A DNA stretch of 5,304 bases from Fimbriimonadaceae bacterium (GTDB lineage Bacteria; Armatimonadota; Fimbriimonadia; Fimbriimonadales; Fimbriimonadaceae): positions 1-5,304 of the forward strand of contig JADLGZ010000024.1 of assembly GCA_020849075.1 (NCBI GenBank). Reading direction: 5' to 3'. Below, piece by piece: positions 1-5,304 of this stretch. Under the pieces are notes generated by a model, which saw only the letters and a program-made list of their open reading frames with translations, had not been told where the DNA came from and searched no databases. The number at the start of each line of letters is the position of its first letter. The first letter of the stretch is position 1. Made by a program: the position numbers and the translations under genes.

Positions 1-2
1 AA

Positions 3-1253
3 AAGGCAATAACTGACCCGGAAATTTTGGTGCAGCGATATTACGCTAATCCTCGACCTGAACTCAAAGATATGATCTTGGTCCAATTTGGACCAACTGT
101 AGAGAGAGTCGCTCGGCGCTTCTCTGGAATCGAGTCCTTCGAGGACCTGGTCCAGGTGGGCTACATTGGCTTGCTAAACGCGATCAAACGGTTTGACATC
201 GCATCAGGTGTTCGGTTCAATACCTATGCGACACACCTCATTGCGGGTGAGATCAAGCACCACCTTCGCGACAGAACTCAGGTGATTCGCCACCCGGCCT
301 GGCTACAGGAACTCCGTCATCGAACGATGAAGGCGGCAACTCGATTGCAGTCAGAGTTGGGTCGTATCCCAACAAATGGCGAGATCGCCCGGGACCTCGG
401 AGTCAGCGAATCTTCCATCGAAGAAGTACATGCTACGGCAGACCTTCTCAAGGTGACGTCGTTTGATAATGTCCTTCCAGGCGATGACGAGAGTAGCGAG
501 GTTGATAACATGCCCGCATACACGACCGAGAACTTGGGGGTTGAAGAGCGGTTGCTTCTCGAGAGTGCGATGGGACAATTGCGAGACCTTGAACGCGAAG
601 TACTGATGGCCTTTCACTTCGAAAGTCTTAGCCAAACCGAAATTGCCAAGCGTCTTGGAATTTCTTGCAACTATGTCAGCCACATCCTGCGCCAGTCGCT
701 TACCAAGTTGCGACGCATTCTTACGAATGAGGATGTGAGCGATCGAGTCCTCAAGAAAGCTCAAGAAAACCTTGAGCCCGAGGTCATTGACCCAGTAACC
801 GGCCTCTACAATGAGGACTATTTCCGGGCTCGGCTTGAGGAAGAGGTGCATCGAGCCAACAGCGACCTCACCCCGATGAGCATCGTCTTGGTTAGATTCG
901 AGAACCTAGAGTCGCTCAAGGGTTATTACGGCGGTGCTTGTGTGACCGATTTCATGGCCGACGCGGCAGAGTTTTGCAAAGGAAATATTCGACGACTGGA
1001 TGTCACCTGTTGCTATGGCACAGACGGGTTTGGCATCATTCTCCCATCCACCGGGGCGACAGCGGCAGTGGTGATGGCCCGACTTCAGTCAAAAATCGCG
1101 CCTTGGCTAACCCAGCGACGGGGGCCTTCGGGAGCGATATCGGCTTCGGTCAGCTACGCCTATCTTGACGGAACCACCAAGACCTCGGATCAACTGCTTG
1201 CCGAAGCAGAGGCCATGATGGCGAGTTCCGAGGGTTGGGGTCACGCGGCTTAA
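3..1253 (+). CDS. SigB/SigF-type sigma factor fused to a degenerate GGDEF domain (5' end probably outside the window)
   Basis: This is an alternative RNA polymerase sigma factor that would direct core enzyme to a particular promoter set in the cytoplasm. Counting residues from the TTG at 27, region 2 spans about 15-85, with the core-binding stretch DLVQVGYIGLLNAIKRFD and the -10-recognition segment FNTYATHLIAGEIKHHLRD. Region 3 spans about 86-165, including LGRIPTNGEIARDLGVS. Region 4 spans about 175-235, with a helix-turn-helix at 201-229 (LSQTEIAKRLGIS). A short linker leads to a GGDEF-like fold at about 252-400: DPVTGLYN at 255-262, RRLD at 322-325, and GTDGF in place of GGDEF at 331-335. 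The usual metal-binding Asp and the Asn-Asp pair are also missing, so cyclase activity is unlikely. The frame stays open to the window edge, and the codons before 27 encode TDPEI, which continues the family's usual 'DEELL.RY' N-terminus, so I place the true start upstream. A TTG start at 27 or a GTG start at 30 remains possible, with only a weak GGAA in front. The sigma assignment is firm; the sensory role of the tail is inferred. Confidence 0.93.
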   Translation, partial: KAITDPEILVQRYYANPRPELKDMILVQFGPTVERVARRFSGIESFEDLVQVGYIGLLNAIKRFDIASGVRFNTYATHLIAGEIKHHLRDRTQVIRHPAWLQELRHRTMKAATRLQSELGRIPTNGEIARDLGVSESSIEEVHATADLLKVTSFDNVLPGDDESSEVDNMPAYTTENLGVEERLLLESAMGQLRDLEREVLMAFHFESLSQTEIAKRLGISCNYVSHILRQSLTKLRRILTNEDVSDRVLKKAQENLEPEVIDPVTGLYNEDYFRARLEEEVHRANSDLTPMSIVLVRFENLESLKGYYGGACVTDFMADAAEFCKGNIRRLDVTCCYGTDGFGIILPSTGATAAVVMARLQSKIAPWLTQRRGPSGAISASVSYAYLDGTTKTSDQLLAEAEAMMASSEGWGHAA

Positions 1254-1738
1254 AGGCAACCAGTCGGCGGTGGCGGTGGCGGGCCAACCTGCGATTGCAG
1301 GTAGACCGTCGGCAGGGTTGTCGTGCCGCCGACATTGATGCCTGACAATGGCGCGCGGCATGTGGACTGCAAAGTGAACCAGTCTCCCAGATAGCTGAAC
1401 ATCTTGTAATAGCTACCGATTGACGATGATTGAACGGAGAGGCGGGCTGGAACACCGCTCAACTGAACCGCGTAGTTGCCCGTACATGAGGTCTTCGCCC
1501 GCTTGAGAAGTGTGCCGCTAGCATTATAAAACTCAACCTGAGCGTTCGGAACGGCAGCCAAGTTCTGGTCGCGAACAACCCCCTGGACGATCGTGCCCGA
1601 CCCATCACCGATATCGCTGGTATCCGCGATGCATCCACCCCCACCTCCCCCACCCCCAGTTCCGCCGCCTCCCCCGCAACCGAGGACAAGGACAGCAATG
1701 GGAATGATGAGCGAGGGAATGAAGATACGCGAGTTCAT
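1250..1738 (-). CDS. Small glycine-rich lipoprotein with a carboxypeptidase-regulatory-like beta domain
   Basis: I do not recognise a named family. The 162-residue product begins with a short signal peptide (MNSRIF, then a hydrophobic stretch) and a lipobox VLGC with the lipidated Cys at 21, so it should be exported and membrane-anchored. A glycine tract follows (22-35, broken by one Thr) and then Cys36. Residues about 49-103 (GTIVQGVVRDQNLAAVPNAQVEFYN...GNYAVQL) resemble the carboxypeptidase-regulatory/CNA-B type of beta-sandwich, in which a short repeated strand pattern surrounds a 'G..V.D..g.pv..A.V' core. The C-terminus carries six prolines (153-158) and ends TGCL. Four cysteines besides the lipidated one (36, 85, 127, 161) could form two disulfides. 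The start is chosen because its ATG overlaps the cdd stop as ATGA, suggesting translational coupling; no Shine-Dalgarno sequence is visible. Its TAA overlaps the TAA of the converging sigma gene. A longer in-frame reading back to 1993 would lie inside cdd and lose the signal peptide, so I rejected it. Confidence 0.82.
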   Translation of the reverse strand: MNSRIFIPSLIIPIAVLVLGCGGGGGTGGGGGGGGCIADTSDIGDGSGTIVQGVVRDQNLAAVPNAQVEFYNASGTLLKRAKTSCTGNYAVQLSGVPARLSVQSSSIGSYYKMFSYLGDWFTLQSTCRAPLSGINVGGTTTLPTVYLQSQVGPPPPPPTGCL

Positions 1739-2115
1739 GAGAGTTTGAATGAAGAGGGTAGCAGTTCGGCTACCGAGAATTGGTGAGAGGAGCTGTCGCC
1801 AGCGCAGAGCACTATGGTTTCGCCAACGGCGAATTCGGACAAGACTTGCCGGCATGCTCCGCAGGGAGTGCCGCCATCGGCAGTTACCACAGCTACGGCT
1901 TCGATGGACGTGCAGCCAGCGGCCACCATGGCGGCAATCGCATTGCGTTCCGCACAGATGGTGAGGCCATAGCTTGCATTCTCCACATTGCACCCTGAAT
2001 AGATTTTCCCGTCCGAGCCCAAAACTGCCGCTCCTACCGCATACTTACTGTAGGGAGCGTAGGCCCGGGTTCTTGACGCTTGAGCCGCGAGGAGCAGTTC
2101 ATCGAAGTTCGGCAA
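1735..2115 (-). CDS. cdd: Cytidine deaminase, Cys-Cys-Cys zinc type
   Basis: This enzyme deaminates cytidine and deoxycytidine to uridine and deoxyuridine in pyrimidine salvage, in the cytoplasm. The 126-residue protein has the full family pattern: AYAPYSKYAVGAAV at 18-31, the substrate-contacting NVE at 43-45, and TICAE at 52-56 with zinc ligand Cys54 and catalytic Glu56. PCGACRQ at 84-90 supplies the other two zinc ligands, Cys85 and Cys88. Three cysteine ligands and this length fit the small homotetrameric class. I chose the TTG at 2115 because an AAGGAG sits exactly 6 bases upstream and because the resulting N-terminus (MPNFDELL) matches where relatives begin. An ATG at 2151 in the same frame would add 12 residues and deepen the overlap with mutS2 to 53 bases, with no good ribosome binding site; it cannot be excluded. 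The gene overlaps the end of mutS2, and its stop overlaps the next start as ATGA, so it is probably cotranscribed with both. The function call is firm; the start is less so. Confidence 0.95.
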   Translation of the reverse strand: MPNFDELLLAAQASRTRAYAPYSKYAVGAAVLGSDGKIYSGCNVENASYGLTICAERNAIAAMVAAGCTSIEAVAVVTADGGTPCGACRQVLSEFAVGETIVLCAGDSSSHQFSVAELLPSSFKLS

Positions 2116-4435
2116 TCGTTGCTCCTTGCCCACCTTCGTCGGCTTGACCATCTCGGAATGACTTCACGCCTCGATGATGACCCAAAACTTGACGGGTGAC
2201 TTGGCGCAGGATGCCTTCCCCCTTTCCATGAATGATTCGTACACTCTCCATCCCGGCAAGAATCGAGTCGTCTAAGAATCGGGCCAGCTCGTGCTCGGCT
2301 TGCTCTGCCCGGAAGCCGACGATGTTACATTCCACCCGTGCCGTTTGGGCCTTCTCTAGCTGGTGACTCCGGCGTGCTTTGAGCTTTGCTGGTTCAGGTT
2401 TATCATGCGGCTCCAGTTCGCTTGACTGTACGAGCATCCTGAGTGAACCCAGTTGAATAGTTACCTTGCCGTCATGCGGAACGTCCAGAACCGTTCCGGT
2501 CTGCGACGTCCCACGCAGCTTCACTGCCATCCCTTTCGTGATCTTGTGCACTTCTAGGGGCGGACGATTCTGGGAGATGATCTCCAGCCCCTTCTGGTTT
2601 AGGGCGGTGAGCAAGTCCCGGGCCCGCTCAGTCTTGCCACGCTTGATCAGCTCCATGGCTTCGGAGGCGTCAATTCTGATTTGGCGCATTTCCTCTTCCA
2701 CGGCATCCGCAGCCTTCTGGCGGGCAGCGCGTCGGATACTCTCGGCTTCCTGGAGCTTCAACTCAGCCGCGGCTTCAACTTCTCGAAGACGGTTGGCTAG
2801 GCGGTCGCTTTCACTCTGAGCCTTCTGGGCGCGTTTCTGGGCAAGTTCAAGTTGCTCCAACATCCTAGAGACATCCTGTTCCTCAATCCCCTGGTCCGCC
2901 CTCGCCGCATCAATTACCTCCTTTGGTAAGCCATATCGTTCCGCAATCAGCAGGGCGTGGCTACTGCCCGGGGTGCCAGTTAAGAGTCGGTAGGTCGGCC
3001 GAAGGGACTTCACATCAAACTCCATCGAACTGTTCACAAAGCCGTCCGTGTTGGTGGCGAAAAGCTTTAGTTCTCCGTAGTGGGTGCTGGCGATGACTTT
3101 AGCCCTTGCCCGTTGGATCGCTAAGAGCACCGCTTTGGCAAGGGCAGCACCTTCGGCAGGGTCAGTACCAGCTCCAATTTCGTCCAGGATCACCAAGGCT
3201 CCTCTTTCGAGGTGGGTGAGTGCATCGGCAATGTTCTTCACGTGGGCACTGAACGTGGAGAGGGACTGTTGCATGCTTTGCTCATCTCCGATATCAGCCC
3301 ATATCTGGGAAAAGTGCCCGATTCTCGCTTGCCGAGCCGGCACCATCATGCCGCTTTGCGCCATTGCCACGAACAGCCCGATTGTCTTGAGCGCCACGGT
3401 CTTCCCACCCGTATTCGGTCCCGTGATCAAGACGCCATCTTGCTGCCCCCCAAGTTCAATATTAAGGGGGACCGCGACCACTGCGTCCAGTAGCGGATGA
3501 CGCCCAAGTTCAATGACCAGATGTGCTTCATGACTTGGTAGCGGAACGCACCCCTCCATGGCGTAACCGTATCGCGCTTTGGCGAGCACGAGATCCACGT
3601 GGCCAGCCGACTCAAGGCTCCCGACCAACCCGGGGCCAATGCTCCCAACTCGGGAAGAAAGGGAGGTCAATACCCTAGTAACCTCAGCCAGCTCAGCCGC
3701 TTCTGCTTCGCGGAGGCTATTCGCCATCTCGACGACTTCTGCGGGTTCAACGAAAATAGTCTGCCCACTGGCGCTCGTATCGTGGACGATCCCCTTGATT
3801 TTGGACCGATGCTCGGACTTGACCGGAACAACAAACCGTCCGTTGCGCTGGGTGACGATCGGATCGCTCAAGTGATCGCGGTGCGACCCCGTCGTGTAGC
3901 TGTGAATCTTGTCCGTCAACCTTTGGGCCGTGTTTCGTTTGTTTCGGCGTAGGCGGCCCAACTCGGTACTTGCCGTATCTAGCACTTCACCCCCTGAATC
4001 CACACTGCGAAACAAGACCTCTTCCGTCTTTGGTTCTTCAACCCAGTTCTCAACGCTGGCCCATAGGATGGGGAAGTCGCCTCGCTTCGTTGACAAGATG
4101 GCTCGGAAGCTTCGGAGAGCGGCAAGAGCTTCGGCAATTTGATAGAGCGAAGCACCGTCTAGCACGCCTCCCTTCACCGCCACTTCTGATGGATGCCTTA
4201 AGTCGCGAATTGCGTTAAGCCCTGGCAACCGCTCGCTGGCGAGTAAGCGAAAGGCCTCCTCTGTGCCATCCGTAAGGGTACGAGCCTCGACAGGGTCAAA
4301 AGTAGGCCTCAGTTCAACGGCCAAGACACGCCCCAGTTCCGACTCACAGTAGTTGGCAAGGCGCCCCAATACGCGATCAAACTCCAAAACTTGGAGTGCA
4401 TGCGAACTGTTTTCTTGAACTTGTGACAAGTTCAA
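2099..4435 (-). CDS. mutS2: MutS2 ATPase with C-terminal Smr domain
   Basis: MutS2 is a MutS homologue lacking the mismatch-recognition domain. Family members bind branched DNA and suppress recombination, and the Bacillus subtilis protein also acts on collided ribosomes. Its 778 residues are a normal length. The core and clamp regions cover about 10-330. The ATPase carries Walker A GPNTGGKT at 339-346, the signature stretch STFSAHVKNI at 393-402, Walker B LVILDE at 414-419 and the H-loop STH at 450-452. A charged coiled-coil region runs from about 517 to 600, a KOW-like beta segment from about 632 to 670, and an Smr domain from about 700 to 778 with HGKG at 736-739. The Smr LDLRG motif is degraded to CNIVG at 703-707. 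There is no in-frame ATG: a TAA stop lies six codons upstream, so the start is TTG at 4435 or TTG at 4429, both within a perfect inverted repeat and without a clear Shine-Dalgarno sequence. It is the first gene of a cluster with cdd and the lipoprotein gene, and is divergent from pstS. Confidence 0.96.
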   Translation of the reverse strand: MNLSQVQENSSHALQVLEFDRVLGRLANYCESELGRVLAVELRPTFDPVEARTLTDGTEEAFRLLASERLPGLNAIRDLRHPSEVAVKGGVLDGASLYQIAEALAALRSFRAILSTKRGDFPILWASVENWVEEPKTEEVLFRSVDSGGEVLDTASTELGRLRRNKRNTAQRLTDKIHSYTTGSHRDHLSDPIVTQRNGRFVVPVKSEHRSKIKGIVHDTSASGQTIFVEPAEVVEMANSLREAEAAELAEVTRVLTSLSSRVGSIGPGLVGSLESAGHVDLVLAKARYGYAMEGCVPLPSHEAHLVIELGRHPLLDAVVAVPLNIELGGQQDGVLITGPNTGGKTVALKTIGLFVAMAQSGMMVPARQARIGHFSQIWADIGDEQSMQQSLSTFSAHVKNIADALTHLERGALVILDEIGAGTDPAEGAALAKAVLLAIQRARAKVIASTHYGELKLFATNTDGFVNSSMEFDVKSLRPTYRLLTGTPGSSHALLIAERYGLPKEVIDAARADQGIEEQDVSRMLEQLELAQKRAQKAQSESDRLANRLREVEAAAELKLQEAESIRRAARQKAADAVEEEMRQIRIDASEAMELIKRGKTERARDLLTALNQKGLEIISQNRPPLEVHKITKGMAVKLRGTSQTGTVLDVPHDGKVTIQLGSLRMLVQSSELEPHDKPEPAKLKARRSHQLEKAQTARVECNIVGFRAEQAEHELARFLDDSILAGMESVRIIHGKGEGILRQVTRQVLGHHRGVKSFRDGQADEGGQGATIAELR
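2122..2127 (-). promoter_or_regulatory. Shine-Dalgarno sequence deciding the cdd start
   Basis: Read on the minus strand this is AAGGAG, six bases before the TTG at 2115. It lies inside the 3' end of mutS2. It is the best ribosome binding site in this overlap and favours the TTG over the ATG at 2151. Confidence 0.6.
4381..4397. repeat. Perfect 7-bp inverted repeat inside the mutS2 5' end
   Basis: Arms ACTCCAA and TTGGAGT flank the 3-base loop AAC. The repeat lies at about codons 13-19 of mutS2, downstream of a larger inverted repeat, with a GCATGC palindrome (4398-4403) beside it. It could form a small mRNA hairpin, but a repeat this short can arise by chance within coding sequence. Confidence 0.5.
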
Positions 4436-4436
4436 G
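4414..4436. promoter_or_regulatory. Perfect 11-bp inverted repeat over the mutS2 start, operator or mRNA hairpin
   Basis: The plus-strand arms are CTTGAACTTGT (4414-4424) and ACAAGTTCAAG (4426-4436), separated by a single G, with no mismatch. Both candidate mutS2 TTG starts (4435 and 4429) fall within one arm, so the transcript could fold into a 10-bp stem with a 3-base loop that hides the start codon. As DNA, the 23-bp symmetry is the size expected for a dimeric repressor site and lies 56 bases from the divergent pstS start. No T-tract follows on either strand, so it is not an intrinsic terminator. The symmetry is certain; the function is inferred. Confidence 0.6.
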
Positions 4437-4449
4437 TAGTGTATCCATT

Positions 4450-4468
4450 CTTAATGCGGCCTTAACAT
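4450..4468 (+). repeat. Two CTTAAY direct repeats with 11-base period, Pho-box-like
   Basis: CTTAATGC (4450-4457) and CTTAACAT (4461-4468) are separated by three bases, giving an 11-base period, one helical turn. This resembles the tandem PyTTAAPyPy-type Pho boxes described upstream of cyanobacterial phosphate genes and the TTAACA-type repeats bound by Bacillus PhoP. The site is only 2 bases upstream of the pstS Shine-Dalgarno sequence, which is too close for a classical activator site, so the match may be fortuitous. Confidence 0.3.
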
Positions 4469-4470
4469 AA

Positions 4471-4476
4471 GGAGGG
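4471..4476 (+). promoter_or_regulatory. Shine-Dalgarno sequence for pstS
   Basis: GGAGGG is a strong anti-16S match. It is 15 bases from the pstS ATG at 4492, longer than usual, and 10 bases from an out-of-frame ATG at 4487. No other ATG, GTG or TTG in the pstS frame lies between the upstream stop at 4468-4470 and 4492. Confidence 0.6.
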
Positions 4477-4491
4477 CAAACTACTGATGTT

Positions 4492-5304
4492 ATGGGATTG
4501 AACAGGGGGTTTATTCCAGCGGGTCTTGCGGCCTTGACGTTAGTGGGATGCTCGTCGTCAGAACCGGCAAGCATGGGCGACGGTGGGGCCAAGCACGGGG
4601 GGAGAATTACGATTGATGGCTCAAGCACGGTTTTCGTGGTGACCAATCAGGTTGCCGAAGGTTACATGGACGCTCACCCTGAGACTACGATCAACCTCAG
4701 CTTCTCCGGAACTGGAAACGGCTTCAAAAAGTTTGCCGCTGGCGATACTGATATCTCCAATGCATCACGCCCAATTGAAGACAAGGAAATTGCCGCTCTC
4801 GTGGAGGCAAAGATTGAGTTTATCGAAGTCCCGGTTTGTTATGATGGCTTAACCGTCGCGGTAAGTAAGGACAACACTTGGGTGGATCACCTAACGGTAG
4901 CGGAGCTAAAGAAGATGTGGGAACCATCTGCTACCGGGAAGGTTATGAAGTGGAGCGATGTCCGCCCGGGATGGCCTGATTCGCAGATGCATCTCTTTGG
5001 TCCGGGTACGGGATCCGGAACCTTCGACTTCTTCACGAAGGTGATTGTTGGAGAGGAAGGGGCAAGCCGCACTGACTATACGCCCAGCGAGGACGATAAC
5101 CAACTCGTTATCGGCGTTGCGGATGATACCGATGCGATAGGCTACTTTGGATTTGCCTATTACCTTGAGAACCAGGACAAACTGCGGGCGGTGCCGATTG
5201 ATGCTGGCAAGGGAGCCGGCCCTGTCGCGCCCTCCCCGACGACCATCAAAGATCGGACCTACGCACCCCTCAATCGCCCTGAGTTCATCTATGTTAAGAA
5301 GTCA
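4492..5304 (+). CDS. pstS: PstS-type phosphate-binding lipoprotein (3' end outside the window)
   Basis: This is the periplasmic or surface phosphate-binding component of a Pst ABC transporter. The 271 residues visible begin with a compact signal peptide (Arg5, then a hydrophobic run) ending in lipobox LVGC with the lipidated Cys at 20, followed by a Ser/Gly-rich tether. The mature part has the PstS phosphate-binding loops: IDGSSTVF at 41-48, FSGTGNGF at 71-78 with GDTDISNASRPI after it, and GPGTGSGTFDFF at 170-181. The hinge-region signature GLTVAVSKDN...LTVAELKKMW is also present. The sequence is still open at the window edge, and 271 residues is a little short of the usual mature size, so only a C-terminal portion is missing. 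The ATG at 4492 is the only ATG that leaves the signal peptide intact. pstC, pstA and pstB are expected downstream. Regulation by phosphate is likely from the family; the Pho-box-like repeats upstream are only weak support. Confidence 0.94.
   Translation, partial: MGLNRGFIPAGLAALTLVGCSSSEPASMGDGGAKHGGRITIDGSSTVFVVTNQVAEGYMDAHPETTINLSFSGTGNGFKKFAAGDTDISNASRPIEDKEIAALVEAKIEFIEVPVCYDGLTVAVSKDNTWVDHLTVAELKKMWEPSATGKVMKWSDVRPGWPDSQMHLFGPGTGSGTFDFFTKVIVGEEGASRTDYTPSEDDNQLVIGVADDTDAIGYFGFAYYLENQDKLRAVPIDAGKGAGPVAPSPTTIKDRTYAPLNRPEFIYVKKS

Larger units (their letters stand above)
4436..4491. other. Divergent intergenic region between mutS2 and pstS
   Basis: This 56-base gap must hold, or lie next to, the promoters for both directions. 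No convincing -35/-10 pair with proper spacing is visible on either strand. It contains two TTAA-centred direct repeats and the pstS ribosome binding site. Promoters may overlap the ends of the flanking genes, including the inverted repeat at its left edge. Confidence 0.6.

Noticed and set aside
351..851. 166-codon open frame on the minus strand opposite the sigma gene
   Set aside because: It is antisense to sigma regions 3-4 and the linker, which have clear family motifs. Its own translation shows no recognisable domain.
783..1253. C-terminal part of the sigma fusion as an active diguanylate cyclase
   Set aside because: GTDGF lacks the catalytic acidic pair, and the metal- and guanine-contacting residues upstream are missing.
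1739..1993. N-terminal extension of the lipoprotein frame back to an ATG at 1993
   Set aside because: The extension lies within cdd in another frame, is rich in Arg, His, Cys and Trp, and would bury the signal peptide and lipobox. The ATG at 1738 overlaps the cdd stop as expected for a coupled gene.
3084..3500. 138-codon plus-strand open frame opposite the mutS2 ATPase region, with others nearby
   Set aside because: They are shadows of strongly conserved MutS2 coding sequence and lack a ribosome binding site or domain signal.
2842..3513. Further copies of the 9-mer CAAGTTCAA (2842, 3451, 3505) resembling the arm of the start palindrome
   Set aside because: Each encodes Leu-Glu-Leu or Ile-Glu-Leu within mutS2 and has no matching inverted partner. 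They look like codon coincidence and caution against over-reading the arm sequence alone.
4414..4436. Palindrome as an intrinsic terminator
   Set aside because: It is at the start of mutS2, and neither strand has a T-tract after it.
1..5304. tRNA, rRNA, CRISPR array, insertion sequence, toxin-antitoxin or phage genes
   Set aside because: Coding sequence fills nearly the whole window. No regularly spaced repeats, transposase motifs, terminal repeats or cloverleaf-like segments were seen on either strand.

Overview
The window is dense bacterial chromosomal DNA of moderate GC content. It holds five protein genes and one real intergenic gap, of 56 bases. Nothing points to a phage, plasmid, insertion sequence or CRISPR array. 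The gene types (a SigB/SigF-like sigma factor, MutS2, a Cys-type cytidine deaminase, a glycine-rich lipoprotein and a PstS lipoprotein) and the use of TTG starts fit a free-living, non-proteobacterial lineage. The glycine-rich lipoprotein style and the sigma/GGDEF fusion make me think tentatively of Armatimonadota (Fimbriimonas-like), but that is an impression and was not tested.

Layout. (1) Positions 3-1253, + strand: a sigma-70-family factor (regions 2, 3 and 4) fused to a C-terminal GGDEF-like domain; its 5' end probably lies outside the window. (2) Positions 1250-4435, - strand: a tightly overlapping cluster read from right to left, mutS2 -> cdd -> small lipoprotein gene. The genes overlap by 17 bases (with the TTG start chosen for cdd) and 4 bases. 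The lipoprotein gene ends tail-to-tail with the sigma gene, and their TAA stops overlap in TTAA at 1250-1253. (3) Positions 4436-4491: a divergent intergenic region with a strong Shine-Dalgarno sequence and a pair of TTAA direct repeats. A perfect 11-bp inverted repeat at its left edge covers the mutS2 start codon. (4) Position 4492 to the end, + strand: a PstS-type phosphate-binding lipoprotein, cut by the window edge; pstC/pstA/pstB would be expected beyond it.

How the genes may work together. MutS2 (DNA recombination or ribosome rescue) and cytidine deaminase (pyrimidine salvage) are housekeeping functions that probably share an mRNA with an unknown surface lipoprotein. The divergent PstS belongs to phosphate uptake. 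The most unusual gene is the sigma factor: its GGDEF-like domain has lost the residues needed for cyclase activity but keeps an RxxD motif at exactly the spacing of a c-di-GMP inhibitory site. It is therefore a candidate one-protein c-di-GMP-responsive transcription initiation factor. This is inference from motifs only.
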